The notes: generated from the letters alone by a model not told the origin. Counted from the first letter of the stretch, positions 1-13,482 are shown. The stretch is 64,000 nt of DNA from Plasmodium malariae (GCF_900090045.1 NC_041778.1:793501-857500); one strand, 5' to 3'. A program made the numbers and translations.

Positions 1-1076
1 TTATGTGTAAAATTGTTTATGCAAAAATGAAAATCGCATTTTAAATGCATTGATTTTTCCTCTTTTAAGAAGAGAAATCCAAATTTTTTTTGTTTTCTTT
101 CTTTTTTTGTAAAAAAAAAAAAAAATAACAATAAAATAAAAAAAAATATATTTTTAATTAGTGTTTTTGGGAAAGAAAACATAATCCAGGTTTTTTTTTT
201 TTTTTTTTTTTTACAATTTTGAATATTTTTTAGTTTGGCTTGTAACCCTTTGCTTTCCGTTATAGTCGGAGGCAACATTCTGAAATGTGTACTTGTACAA
301 GCGTATTTATGTGTATGTATATATATGAATTTTTTTTTTTTTTTCCGACTTAATCGATTTTAGTTGTCGGAAAGTAAAATATGTTTCAAAAAAAAAAAAA
401 ATAATATAAGAGAAAAATAAAAAAAAAGGATAGAAATTTTTTTTTTTTTTTTTTTTTATGTAAGCTATTTTCCATCTTCCCAAACGGTCGAAGTTTAGGA
501 TACTTTGGTATCGGAAAATTTGTTCAGGTGAAAAGAGAAAGTAAATTATTCAGAATTTTTAGGATGTGTTGACACGTATGCCTGAACTCGCGTACAGTTA
601 AACGCGCATAAACATATAGTTACACACATCCCCGTTCGCTTCGCCAATTTTTTAAAACATGCAAATATTCTGAGCTGTTATCGAAATATATACACGACTT
701 CAGGGAAACAAATGCTTCAACAATTTATTCACAATCTAAAAGATTGTTATTACACCTAATTCTCGTATAATTATTAGTGCACTAGTAAAAAAAAAAAAAA
801 AAAAAAAAAAATTTTCCTTTCCGATTGAAGCATGTCTTATGTAATTTTACTTAAGAAATAAACAAATAAATTCAAAATATGTTCAAAATATATTTCAAAT
901 GTATTCATAATGTATTCAAAATGAATTCAAAATAAATTCAAAATGAATTCAAAATAAATTCAAAATGAATTCAAAATAAATTCAAAATATATATTTTTTT
1001 TTTTTTTTGTGTTCCACTCCCAATGTAACCCCTTTTGAAAACAAAGAATACAGTAAAGTTATGCTTAGTAAATATC

Positions 1077-1109
<33 letters not shown>

Positions 1110-1192
1110 AATACGGAAAATAATATACAACACAGAACAATAATAATTGTACAGGTTTAAATACGTCTCTAATTTAAAATAAGTAGAACAAA
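1..1192. other. Intergenic region upstream of the first SERA gene
   Basis: No coding region is seen. It holds several poly-A/poly-T tracts of 15-30 nt and an 11-nt tandem repeat at about 890-988. The previous SERA gene of the cluster, if any, lies outside the window. This interval presumably carries the promoter and 5' UTR of the SERA gene starting at 1193. Confidence 0.6.
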
Positions 1193-4100
1193 ATGATATT
1201 TCGTTCTTGCTTCCTTTTGATAATATGTAAGCTCAGAAAATTAAAATAAAATAAAAATAAAACACAAGTAAAATAAAAAATAATATAAAAAATGACTTAA
1301 AAAGTAACATAAAATTTTACATAAAAAATATAATAAAAATAATATAAAAAATTACAGAAAAAATTAAAAACAAAAAGCAAAAGATTATTCAATATAACAG
1401 CAAAAAAACATATAATATATAGCATTTGCAAAAAGAGTACTTCAAAAAAATTAAGATGACGAAAGACACACATGATAACATTTTGTTTATCGCTAAATCA
1501 GCAATTTTTAAGCTTAAAGTAAAAGAAAAAAAAAAAAAAAAAAAAATGCATAGTTTTTAAATTATTACTGTCACTACATCGGAATTTTTTTAATTTTTTT
1601 TTTTTGTCCCTTTATTCATTTCGTACAGGTGTTATATATAGTAAGAATATAACAAACTGTGTAGCAGAAACTACAGTAAATAGTGATACCGGTGGTCCCA
1701 ATGGAAGTGGTATAGGTGAACAAGGTTTATCGTCTAGTTCTTCGGAAAATGTTACTGGTGAATCTCACAGTCCACCAGGCACATCAGTAGGAACATCATC
1801 CGATAATGATCAATCTTCCTCATCATCAGTAACTGCAGGAAATACTGGAGATGTAGGTCAAACATCAGAAGCTAGTAGTAAAGTTCCTGAAGTTCCTTCC
1901 AAACCTTCTCCACATTTGAACACAAATCCACAGCAACCAAATAGAGAAGCTCCTCAAGCTGTACAATCAGATGGACAAAATGTTGAACAGGGGATACAGG
2001 TAACTTCTACTTTCTTGAAAAATTTCGATGGTATAAAAGTAACAGGTTCATGTAAAGCATATTTCCGAGTGTTTTTCGTTCCGCATATATGGATTTATGT
2101 AGATCCCACAAAAGACAGCATAGAACTAAAACAACTTTTTGAGCCAGTTAGAACAGTAAATATCACACAGTTAAGGAATAAATGCATTAATAAAAGCAAC
2201 AGCACATTCAAATTTATTGCTTATGTTAAGGATCAAATTCTGACCCTCAAATGGCTAGTAATTGGGGAGGGAGCCGATGCAGGTAAAGAAAGAAAACAAA
2301 ACAAAACGAAAGAAAAAAAAGTACATACTAGAACTAAATAGAACAAGAGTGTGCAAAATAGAAGAAAATTGACCACATATTTAATGGCAAATGCTTCTTA
2401 GCAGCGCAAAAATAAGAAAAAAAAAAGATAAAGATAGAAATAGATGGACGGATGGATGGATGGATGAATATATGTAGAGAAAGCAAATTATATGTGAAGT
2501 GAATACCCCACCTCATTTCCCTTAGAAAAAAATTGATATGCATGCTAAAACAACAGTGTAATGTATGCATATATTTTAGTTCAATTTCTTTATATACTTC
2601 CTTTTTTATTATTGTTGTTAGGAAATAAAGTGGATGTAAAAAAGTACAAGATACCGGTATTAGATAAGACATTTAGCTCAGTACAGGTGCATACAGCCAA
2701 TGCTGAAAAGAACTTGATCGAGAGTAAAAACTACCACATAAGTAGTGTTATACCTGGTTAGTTCCTGGAAAAGGAGGAAATAAAAAAGAAAGAGCATACT
2801 ATCGAATGTTTTTATGCTATTTGATCTTTACAAAGGGAATGTATTTGTGTCCCTTGGGCTCACTTCTCTTCATTTTATTATTATATTATATATTATACTA
2901 TTATTTAATTTTTTATTTCCTACTTGCATACCTCCTTCATCTCTTCTTCACTTCCATTCTTTTCCTTTTTTTAATAGATCAGTGCAGTATAATTACGACA
3001 AACTGCTTTTTAAGTGGAAGTCTAGATATCGAACATTGTTTCCACTGCACGCTTCTCGCGCAAAAGTATGAAAGTGAAAACGAATGTTTCAAATACGTTT
3101 CAAAGGAAGCAAAGGAGCGTATTGCCATGGATATACCGACTATTGCACAAGATGAGGAATACTCGGTCGAGTACAGACTTATAGAGTCTATTGATATTAT
3201 ATTGAAGAGTATATATAAAACTGATGAAAATGGAGGGAAAAAAGAAGAATTAATAAATTTCGAGGATTTGGAAAATGATTTAAAATCAGAATTAAAAAAT
3301 TATTGTGCATTGTTAAAAGAGATGGATGAGAGTGGAACATTAAAAAATTTTGAACTAGCTAATGAGGAGGAAACATTCAATAATTTATCTAGATTGTTAA
3401 AAGTCCATCCTAATGAGAATATGGCTACACTACGACTCAAGTTTAGGAACCCAGCAATATGTGTTAAAAATGTGGATGAGTGGATAGTAAATAAAAGGGG
3501 GTTAACTTTGCATAATGAAACATATAGTGCGGAAAAAGTAAGCCATGATCAGGCTAACGCAGACAGTGGTGCAGCTGACAAGGGTCGTGCTGAAAGTGAT
3601 ACTACTACCAGAGGTGCATCTGACAGTGGTAGTGCCGACGAACTGATGGCGGAAAATTTTGAAGAGGAGGAAATTGTATCAGATGATATATTTGAAAAGG
3701 ATTCCAGTGGCATTATAGATCTGAGTAAGATGAAAACCGAGATGAACTTTAAATCTCCGTATTATCAAAAGAGCAAATATTGTAATAAAGATTACTGTGA
3801 TAGATGGAAAGATAAAACAAGTTGTATATCAAATATTGAAGTAGAAGAACAAGGAGATTGTGGTTTATGTTGGATATTTGCATCTAAGTTACATGTAGAG
3901 ACTATTAGATGTATGAGAGGATATGGTCATTTTAGAAGTTCTGCATTGTTTGTTGCAAACTGTTCTAGTAGAAATCCGGAAGAAATATGTATTGTTGGAT
4001 CTAACCCAACAGAATTTCTTCAAATTGTAAATGATAATAAATTTTTACCTTTAGAATCTGATTTACCATACTCATACAATGATGCAGGAAATGCATGTCC

Positions 4101-5085
4101 TACAAAAAGAAACAAATGGACGAATTTATGGGGGAATACAAAATTGTTATTACATAAAAGAGATTATTCTTTTTTGAATACACTAGGCTACATAGCATAC
4201 GAAAGCATAAATTTTAAAGATAAAATGGAATTATTTATTAACATAATTAAACAAGAAATTCAAAATAAAGGTTCTGTTATTGTTTATGTAAAAACTAATA
4301 ATGTAATTGATTATGATTTCAATGGGAAAGTAGTTCATAGTATATGTGGTGACAATGAAGCAGATCACGCTGCAAATATTATTGGATATGGTAATTATAT
4401 TAATATTAAAGGTGAAAAGAGATCTTATTGGCTAGTTAGAAATAGCTGGGGTTATTATTGGGGAGATGAAGGAAACTTCAAAGTAGATATGTATGGTCAT
4501 GATGAATGTTTATATAATTTTATACATACAGCAGTTGTATTCAAAATAGATTTAGATATGGTAGAAGTTCCTAAAAAGAATAATAATAATAATAATAATT
4601 CAGTTTATAATTATTTCCATAAATATGTTCCTGATTTTTTCTATAACCTTTTTTATGTCAATTATGATAAGGATAAAGATAAAGATAAAGGTGAATCTTT
4701 CTTATATGACAATGGTAATAGGGAAGAAATACAACAAAATTATAGTAAGGATTCTATTGTATCTGGACAAACTGAACCAGAAAGTGCCAAAGTTATACCC
4801 GCTCCCCAACCCACTAAATCAGCTGAGAAAATTTTTAAAGTACTACACATTTTAAAAAATATCAAAGATGGAAAAATAAAGAGAGGATTTGTCAAATATG
4901 AGAATTTAAAAGAAACTGAAAATCCATACAGCTGTTCAAGAATATACTCAAAAGACCCAAATAAGATGGATGAGTGTAAGCAGTTTTGTTTTAAAGAGTG
5001 GAGCAAATGTGAAAAGCACTACTCACCCGGTTACTGCTTAACAAAATTATATTCAGGGGATAATTGCTTTTTCTGCAATATTTAA
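1193..5085 (+). CDS. SERA: SERA papain-like protease, cysteine-type active site
   Basis: Serine-repeat-antigen family; members act in the parasitophorous vacuole in merozoite egress. I assign four exons: 1193-1226, 1629-2282, 2622-2756 and 2978-5085, all joined in phase 1, giving 976 aa. The 34-nt first exon encodes MIFRSCFLLIIC and splices to VIYSKN, a signal peptide closely resembling SERA5. Next come a Ser/Thr/Gly-rich stretch, the KVTGSC...VPHIW domain, the CxxxxxNCFLSG block and a papain-like domain. The catalytic triad is intact: Cys572 in QGDCGLCW, His738 in DHAANIIGYG and Asn763 in RNSWG. The C-terminus is the Cys-rich domain ending FFCNI. Cysteine rather than serine at the active site puts it with the SERA6/SERA7-type genes. 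Its place beside SERA8 suggests SERA7, but this is inferred from synteny. Asn and Lys-Asp repeats interrupt the C-terminal part. Confidence 0.93.
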
Positions 5086-5617
5086 AATAACAGAAGAGCT
5101 GTAACTTAAGGGGGTAGGAGATCTTTATCGCTTCAGTCATTGGGAAGAAGGAAACGTTTTTTCTTTTTTTTTTTTTTTTTGCTGTACGTCGTATTTTCTT
5201 TCTTTATTTATTTACTACTTCCATATTTATTTATTTTTGTCATTCTATCTTTCTTGTTTCCTTTCCTTTCTTCCTCACTTTTTTTTTTTTTTTTTTTTTT
5301 TTTTCCCTTTTGAGCAAATAACGAAAATTAAACTTTTGTTCCCCGTTTTGCGCTATCATTTCACGCCTTCATTCTATGAGTTACCTGCTTTGATTTTTTT
5401 ATACTTATTAATACTTACTCGAACTTATGGCAGTTCTATATTTTTATCACTCATATATGTGTATATATGTGCATATAAAACATTTTGTCCGTTTCACCAT
5501 GTTATGTATATTTTTTTTTTTTTTGGTTATTTTTAAAACTGTTTTTATTTATTTCGTAGAACCATGAAATAAATAAGTTTTAAAACAAGAACACACATAA
5601 TAAAGTACGTTTTAAGC

Positions 5618-5657
<40 letters not shown>

Positions 5658-6105
5658 CACGTTTTTAGATCCCTTAGAACAACAAAAGGGTAGGAAAAAT
5701 ATTTTGCAGTATAGGGGGAATTTTAAGAATTCATAAGGATCAGTTTTTTTCCTTTCATAACGGAGTTGTTTATGGAAGAAATTACTGCGTTCTTCATAAG
5801 ACTAAGCTTACGTGAACAAGCTCATACTTCTGTATACACTCATGTATACATTCGTCCCACATATACATACCTACTTACATGCAAACGTTTATGTTATGTA
5901 TAATGTATGTATATGCTTATACCCACATAAATGCATGCTTTTATAGTTCCATTTAACTTGTCTAGACTTACACAGCTTGCACATCTGCCATTATATATGT
6001 GTGAAGGCAAAAAAAAAAAAAATTTAAGCTAGTGTAGTGAAATTTACAGTCATTATTGAGTAACAACACACAACGAGAAAAGAAACCCATGCAAAATTAA
6101 CATGT

Positions 6106-6138
<33 letters not shown>

Positions 6139-7172
6139 CGTATATATTCAGTTTTTACTGTGTGTAAATTTTTTTTATTTTTTAGTTATATTATCAACAG
6201 AACTGATCTATCGAATTCGTACGTCAGATTGAACTTTCAGATGTTCCCGATTTTCAAACTCTTAAGTACATATTTCTACAATATTAAAATTGTGATATGA
6301 AATTTTTTTAAAAACTATTTATCACGTAAAAGGAAAATTCATGATATTAATTTCTTTTTTTTTCTTTTTTTTATTTTTACATGCTGTTCTGAGGTAGCCA
6401 TGAGCTACATGCAATATAGAAAAAAATAAAAAAAACAAAAACAAAGGGAAAAGAAAACAAAAGAAAAAGTAAAGTAAGAGTAATATCAAACACACCCTTT
6501 ATATCACACAGTATATATATATATATGTTGTACACATTTGAAAATATCTACAATATGTTAAATGTTAAGAAGACACTATATGATAGATTGTGTTGTAATG
6601 GGTATTCACGTAATAGATGAGTTTTCCTTTTTCATTTTGTAAAATGCATGTACTTGTTAATCTATAAAAAATTCCGAATAAATAACACATTTTTAAATTA
6701 AAAGAAAAAAAAGAAAAACTTATATATATATATATGTATTTATATGTATAAATTTATATATATTTATATTACTCATATCACTTTTGTAATTAGATGGGTT
6801 TCTTAAGACAGAAAAAGAAAAGGGTGTAACATGAATATTGTAAAATAACTTTTTTTTTTTTTATATGTTTTGTTAAACTGTGTTCTTTTTCTTTTTCTTC
6901 TTTTTTACCTTTTTCCTGTTTTTCTTGTTTTTTTTTTTTGTTTTGTTTGTGAACCTTACTTGTCACATGAGTTATTTTATAATAATAATTTTTTTTTTTT
7001 TATGTGTTAATTTACAAACATATGAACATGTAAATAAAAAAAAAAATATATAATTATCCATACAAATAAAGCAAGAAAAGAAAAAAAAAAAAAAAAACAT
7101 AAAAATTTTTTTTTTGACGGTTTGTAAAAACTATAAAAGATATCACGCATGATTTCTACACATTTGTCTAAA
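5086..7172. other. Intergenic region between the two SERA genes
   Basis: No gene is seen. It holds poly-T tracts (about 5280-5303, 5622-5653), a TA microsatellite near 6108-6131, and five copies of CATGCA/TGCATG upstream of the SERA8-type gene (5878, 5932, 6088, 6408, 6645). It presumably contains the 3' UTR of the first SERA gene and the promoter of the second. Confidence 0.55.
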
Positions 7173-10100
7173 ATGAAAATATCTAAAATTAAGTACTACC
7201 TATTTTTCTTTTTTATTGCGCATTTAGTGAAAACAGGTATGTGCATACTTCACTGGGGCCCACTCCTTCTCTACATTTGCCTTTGTCGTTATTACGACCG
7301 CTACTGATGCTACTACTACTGATGCTGCTACTACTGATGCTGCTACTACTGATGCTGCTACTACTGATGCTGCTACTACTAAAGCTGCTACTTCTGATTC
7401 TGCTACTTCTGATTCTGCTACTTCTGATACGGCTATTACTGATACTGCTTATGTTGCTGTTTGTACTTCTAATTTTGTTCTAGTTGTTCTACTTTATAAG
7501 TGCGAGCGCACTATGTCTTTTCATGTACTTACAACACATCAATTTTTTTTTTTATTTTCCGACCAATTTAGTTAAGTCCAGAGTACTAGTCAACTGCTTT
7601 GGATTGCTACACTGCAAGATATGTCACACTATAATAAGGAACTGCTTCTTATCAGGGACGAGTGATTTATCAAAATGCATTGCTTGCGAAGAGAGTTACT
7701 ATAGCATTAAGCCCTGTACCCACCATACAGGTTCGTAAGAAGGAAAAAAAAAGGCGAAAAAATTGGGGAAAAAATGGAAAAAAAAATGAGAAAAAAGGTT
7801 GAATCTTTTTCGTTCTTCCATTAGGGAAATATACACAAATACGTGCTCCTTCTGTAATATAGATGACTCACTTTCCTTTATATCTGTAAAAATTATTCCT
7901 GCCATTTTTTCTAATATTTTTAGACGAATATTTGATGGACCAAAAATCTAAAGGTGCATTTGTGGAACTACAAGATCACGTAAGAATACGAATAACAGAG
8001 AAAAAAGGAGAATAAATACGAATGTGAATAAAGTGTACATGTCTGTTTATAGCTTATGCATTGATCTTCATCTAAAAAGTGTAGTTTCTTTACCTTTTTG
8101 TGCTCATAATTTGTTTATTTCGGCACGCATAATTACGCATAATACACACAAAGGCGCACATTCTTTGAACCAGCTTAACTGTACTCCTTCCCCTTTTAAT
8201 TGTGCATTTTAATTGTGCATTTTTGTTGTGCATTTTTGTTGTGCCTTTTTATTGTGCCTTTTTATTGTTGTATTTTTATTGGGCAATTTAAATGTGCAAT
8301 TTTTATGTGAAAATTTTATTTTCTCTGTTTTATTAATCTTTATAGGAGTACTTATCAGACGAAAAAATGGCAATTTTACTTTCCGAAATAATTAAAATAT
8401 CCATAGATAGACACAAGAAGGGGGTAGCAGGGGGTAGTACCCTGGATAATGATTTAAAAAAAAAAATAATGCAATTGTGTCTGTATTCAAACTTTAATGA
8501 CAACTACGAAAATGCAAAAAGTCATACACAGGCAACACCGGAAGAAGTAGAGGAGCATATACAAAAAATTATAGATATATATATAAAAGAAACAAATAAC
8601 ATGGAGCATATACTAAACTCCTTGAAAAATCCTGCACTATGTTTAAAGGACCCAACACAATGGGTAAAAGATAGGGCAGGTTATAAGGATATTGATTCAC
8701 CCTCGGCTGGTATAATATCTGAAAAGAAACTTTTCAAGCCTTATAAAATAAAAAGTTTAATGAGTTCTTTATACAGTTCTAAGTCTAACTGTACTATGCA
8801 ATTTTGCAATAGGTTCGCTGATTCGAATGAATGTGAATCTAAAATCAGGGTCCTCAACCAAGGCACATGGTAAGGGCCAAATTTCCTCGGTTTCGCCCGA
8901 GCGCAAAAAGGACACGCATGCATACGTACATACCCACGCACGTATTACCACTTGCATGCATACGTACATACACACGCACGTATTACCACTTGCATACTTA
9001 CATACATGCACACGCACGTATTACCGCTTGCATGCAATACATACATACACACGCATACCCGTGCGATGATTCTCCCTTTACAGCGGGAACTGCTGGGCTT
9101 TTGCCTCATCGACGACTATATCCGCCTTCAGATGCAGAAAGGGCTTGGGGTTTGCAGAACCATCGGCTAAATATGTAACTCTATGTAAGAACAAACATAT
9201 AAACACTGATGATGGATATGTATCTGGACATTACAATGATAATATATGTAGAGAAGGAGGACATTTATCTTATTATCTTGAGACGTTGGACAATACAAAA
9301 ATGCTTCCAACATCTCATAACGTTCCTTATAATGAACCGATAAAAGGTGCAGACTGTCCTGATAGTAAACCGTCCTGGAGTAATATGTGGGATGAAGTAA
9401 ATTTAGTTGATCGAATATTTAATGGGTATATTTTTAGTGGGTATTTTAAATTATCTTTTGGTGAGTATGTAAGAAATGGTATGACAAAAGATTTAATTAA
9501 AATTATCAAAGAATACATAATAGAACAAGGGGCTTTATTTGTCTCAATGAAAGTAAATGGAAAATTAAGTTTTGATCATGATGGGGAAAAAGTTATGATG
9601 AACTGTGAATATGAAGAATCACCTGACCATGCATTAGTTCTAATAGGTTATGGAGATTATATAAAACCCTCAGGTGAAGAAAGTTCCTATTGGCTTATAA
9701 GAAATAGTTGGGGTTCTCATTGGGGAGATAAAGGTAATTTTAAAATTGACATGTACGGACCAAGTAATTGTAATGGACAAGTATTATGTAATGCATTTCC
9801 TTTACTTTTACAAATGAGAGGGAGAAAAATAGATAATCCCTTACCTAACGATTTAGCATCAACAGATACTAGGATGAGGTATAATCATTCTTCTTTTGAT
9901 ATGAGTAGAAGAAGAAAATATCCTGAACAGAGGGATAACCAAATTAATGATGATAGAATGAACCCCAACAATCCATACGATAACGATCGATATGATAAAA
10001 ATCGAATCGATAACGACAGAAATGATAATAACCCTTTTGTTAATCCTAGATATGAAGATATGTATGATGAACATAATGAAGACAGATATGGACCAAACTA

Positions 10101-10714
10101 CCAACCATTTAACGATCGAAATGCAGAAAATGAATACTCTCCTGAGGAAGCTGGAGCTGACTACCCGGGGATTGGTGACAACCGCAAGAATTCCACTTTT
10201 CGAAGAACTTTTCTAACTAACTTGGTTGTCAACATTGGCAATACTCAGTATAAGAGAACCATTTACTCACGAAGTACGCTCACTAAATGAAAATAATAGC
10301 CAAAATGGCGAACAAATTGTTTTACGTGAAGCATCTTCTCATCGCGATGATATTTGTACACCTACGCATATAATAAACCCAATCGCGCACTGCAACATAG
10401 ATGTACATATTTACGCGTACAAACAATTTTACCGTTTTAAACAGTCGCAAAAAACAATACACGTATAATATGTGCTCTTTCTGCATATTCATTTTCCTGA
10501 TTATTTTTTCCTTTTTCTTTTTACTTTTATAGGGAAGGATGAATACAAAGAAAAGTTCTCCTGCTTAAGAACATTTTCAATGGATGAATCCTCAGACGTG
10601 TTATGCCGAGATAATTGTGAACGACATATCGACATGTGCAAATATAATGCATCCATTGGTGAATGTCTAATGAAGTTTTCCTCCAATTATAAATGCATTT
10701 ATTGCGGCATGTAA
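7173..10714 (+). CDS. SERA8: SERA8 / ECP1-type papain-like cysteine protease
   Basis: Divergent SERA at the end of the cluster, beside the Fe-S carrier gene where P. falciparum has SERA8. The P. berghei counterpart, ECP1 (PbSERA5), is needed for sporozoite release from oocysts. My six-exon model is 7173-7236, 7572-7730, 7924-7979, 8346-8869, 9084-10273 and 10533-10714; the phases agree at every junction and give 724 aa. The signal peptide starts MKISKIKYY. Exon 2 carries CHTIIRNCFLSG. The catalytic triad is intact: Cys271 in QGTCGNCWAF, His450 in SPDHALVLIGYG, Asn475 in RNSWG. The C-terminal Cys-rich exon ends CIYCGM. The intron at 8870-9083 splits the active-site motif. An Asp/Asn/Arg-rich insert follows the protease domain. 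The N-terminal SERA domain seems missing or unrecognised. The exon 5 donor is uncertain: 10273 keeps a segment alignable to other SERAs, while 10174 is an alternative with the same phase. Confidence 0.85.
7301..7440. repeat. 15-nt tandem repeat in SERA8 intron 1
   Basis: Imperfect units rich in GCTACTACTGAT. One forward frame reads Thr-Thr-Asp-Ala-Ala and another Leu-Leu-Met. Neither joins exon 1 with a visible acceptor site, so I place the repeat in the intron. Confidence 0.7.
8905..9062. repeat. Degenerate repeat inside the SERA8 intron that splits the active site
   Basis: About three imperfect copies of a 45-55 nt segment containing CACGCACGTATTACC(A/G)CTTGCAT. It fills most of the 214-nt intron. 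Confidence 0.7.
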
Positions 10715-10994
10715 TGTGGTTCCAATTTGGCCTCTCTGTGAGTCGCAATCGTAGTCGCAGTCTATATTCGCTTCTCTTTCTCTATTTCTTTATAACTCTT
10801 TATATTTCTTTCTCTTTTCATAAAAAATAAAGACATGGAAAAAGAAAATAAGAAAAAAATCATTGTGTAATAATGATAATTATTTCAGGCATTTGTTCTG
10901 TTTTCTTTTGTTGTCTTTTGTTTTCTGTTTTTTCTTTTTTTTGTTAGATTATTCCATTTTTACATAATTTATTAATAAACACATACACGCATAC

Positions 10995-11212
10995 ATGTGT
11001 GCGCATACATGCGCGTGTATATGTGCGTATATATGAGCGTGTATATGTGCGTATATTTGAGCGTGCACATGTGCGTATATATGAGCGTGTATATGTGCGT
11101 ATATATGAGCGTGTATATGTGCGTATATATGAGCGTGTATATGTGCGTATATTTGAGCGTGCACATGTGCGTATATATGAGCGTGTATATGTGCGTATAC
11201 ATACTCATATAA
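10995..11212. repeat. 24-nt minisatellite, about 9 copies
   Basis: Units alternate (A/T)TGTGCGTATAT(A/T)TGAGCGTG with a few GTGCAC variants. The unit is a multiple of three and lacks stops, so several frames on both strands stay open; this is not evidence of coding. Confidence 0.85.
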
Positions 11213-12515
11213 ATTCACACATGCATGATATGTAGACAATTGTGCTTATCCTTATAAGAGCTTTTTATTTTTATTATGTTATAAAGTTTAATAAGGCTCT
11301 AATAAACACTATTAGTAATTTGTGTATTTACTCGTGTGCTCATTTGATGTGCTTCCCATTACTTGGCCCTCTTTTTTTTTTTTTTTTTTTTTATTGGCAT
11401 CTATTTGTTTACCTGTTAATTTATTTTATCAATATGCATATTTATGAGCATAATGGAGGAAATTTCACCTGCTACATTTTTTAATAGAATTGCTACACAA
11501 GCTTATGCTTTTTTTTTTTTTTTTTTTTTTTCTAATTACATTATTAGCATTGATGATAAATAAGCCTCTTTTCTCTTTTTATTTTGTTCCTTTATTTTAA
11601 AATGTTGTTGAACAATTTTTTTTTTAATTTTAAACAAGCTGTGTGTATGCTGAATATAAAACTTTCACAAAAAAGGGCGCATATAAACAGTTGTTTATAT
11701 GTAAGAATAAATGCATCCGTTTTGTACATATATATATATATATATATATGTATACATACACTTATATGTATGCGTACACATGTACACACATATTTGTATG
11801 TATGTATGTATGTATGTATGTATGTATGTATGTGAACTCGTTCTTATGTATATTGAAGGATTTTATGCACTATGGGAAAAACAAAACAAAACAAAAAATA
11901 AATACAAGACTACATTTGTGTAGCTTATTTACGTACTATACAATTTATAAAATTAACCAAATAACTGGCCAAAAAAAAAAAATAAAATAAATATGTGTTG
12001 TATCCATATTCACGTGTTCAGAGCAAACAAAATAAAAGCATCATTTCAGTTTAATTTCGAAGAGGGAGAAATTACAATAATAATATGTGGGGTATTTTCT
12101 CCCTCTCGCAATCTTCCCTCTTTTACGCAATTTTTTTGCTATTGCTTAAAAAATAAAGACAGCAGCAAGTAACAAGCAAATAACTAATATATAATAAACA
12201 ATAATAACAAATAACAAAAAAAAAAAAATTAAAATTAAAATTAAAATAATAACGACATATTCGAACTGATGCACGTAAATAGTTTGGAATTCTTACGCAC
12301 TAGAATTTTTTTTTTTTTTTTTTGAAAAATTATTTCCATTTTTTAATTTGTTCATCTTTTATGGAACAGTAATTAAGGAAATTTCAGCAAACATTTGTAT
12401 GTATATAAACATAAATATATTTATTTATATATATATTTATATTTATATTCAAATATATGTATATACTCGTGGATATTCATAATCGCTTTTAATCCCTTTT
12501 ACATAATTACATTTT

Positions 12516-12647
12516 AAAGGATTGAAAATTAAATATACATTTTTTAAACTATTTGCTTTAAAGGGTTGAAAGTTAAATATACATTTTTTAAACTATTTGA
12601 TTTAAAGGGTTGAAAGTTAAATATACATTTTTAAAACTATTTACATA
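12516..12647. repeat. Three direct copies of a 44-nt unit
   Basis: Copies start at about 12516, 12560 and 12604, each beginning AAAGG(A/G)TTGAAA and containing TTAAATATACATTTTT. Copies 2 and 3 are nearly identical and copy 1 has drifted. Confidence 0.85.
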
Positions 12648-13154
12648 TAACATTTACCATATTTTACGCGATGCATGTAACATTTTACATGTTGTATATC
12701 CTTATTAAATGTAGTTAATTTTTAAACGAAATTTTTATAATTTTTATTGTAAATAAAGTGAGTTCATATTTTTTCCCCATTGCTTTTTAAAGAGATTTAT
12801 AGGAAGGAAAAACTTTCTCAAGTTCAAGTAAACAGGAAAACGATATATCTGAAAAATGCGAATGACGAAACAAATTAAAGAAGATTAATCCACACACTCC
12901 CCTCCTGTAAAATATATAAAATATAATAAATTGTACATGTGTATATGTACATGGGTATTATATATGTATAATGACTATTAAAATAGCAACGCCCACTTTT
13001 TGCTTAGTTCAATATTGTTCAACTCCTGTAAAATAATTAAAATACAAGTTACTCAAATGGAATTTCACAACTGAATGTGAAAGTTTACCAACTGCCCCTC
13101 GCATTTGAATCTTAAAAAAATATTTGAAAGATGGTATGAAATTTTGCAAAAAAG

Positions 13155-13482
13155 AAAGCAGTAAAATAGGTAATAAAATAGGTAATAAAATAGGTAATAA
13201 AATAGGTAATAAAATAGGTAATAAAATAGGTAATAAAATAGGTAACAAAATAAGCAACATATTAGCAACAATTTAGCAACATATTAGCAACAATTTAGCA
13301 ACAATTTAGCAACAATTTAGCAACATATTAGCATCAATTTAGCAACATATTAGCATCAATTTAGCAACATATTAGATCAATTTTGCAACATATTAGCATC
13401 AATTTAGCAACATATTAGATCAATTTTGCAACATATTAGCATCAATTTAGCAACATATTAGATCAATTTTGTAACATATTAG
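13155..13482. repeat. Adjacent 12-nt and ~22-nt arrays just upstream of ISCA2
   Basis: From about 13155 to 13253 there are eight copies of the 12-mer AAAATAGGTAAT. From about 13255 to 13482 there are degenerate copies built from TTAGCAACATA and TTAGCATCAA. The array ends only about 10 nt before the ISCA2 start codon, so it probably lies in the 5' UTR or promoter. Confidence 0.85.

Noticed and set aside
10949..11239. Open frames of 70-96 codons on both strands
   Set aside because: They are products of a 24-nt repeat without stops; composition is only Tyr/Met/Val/Cys or His/Ile/Tyr.
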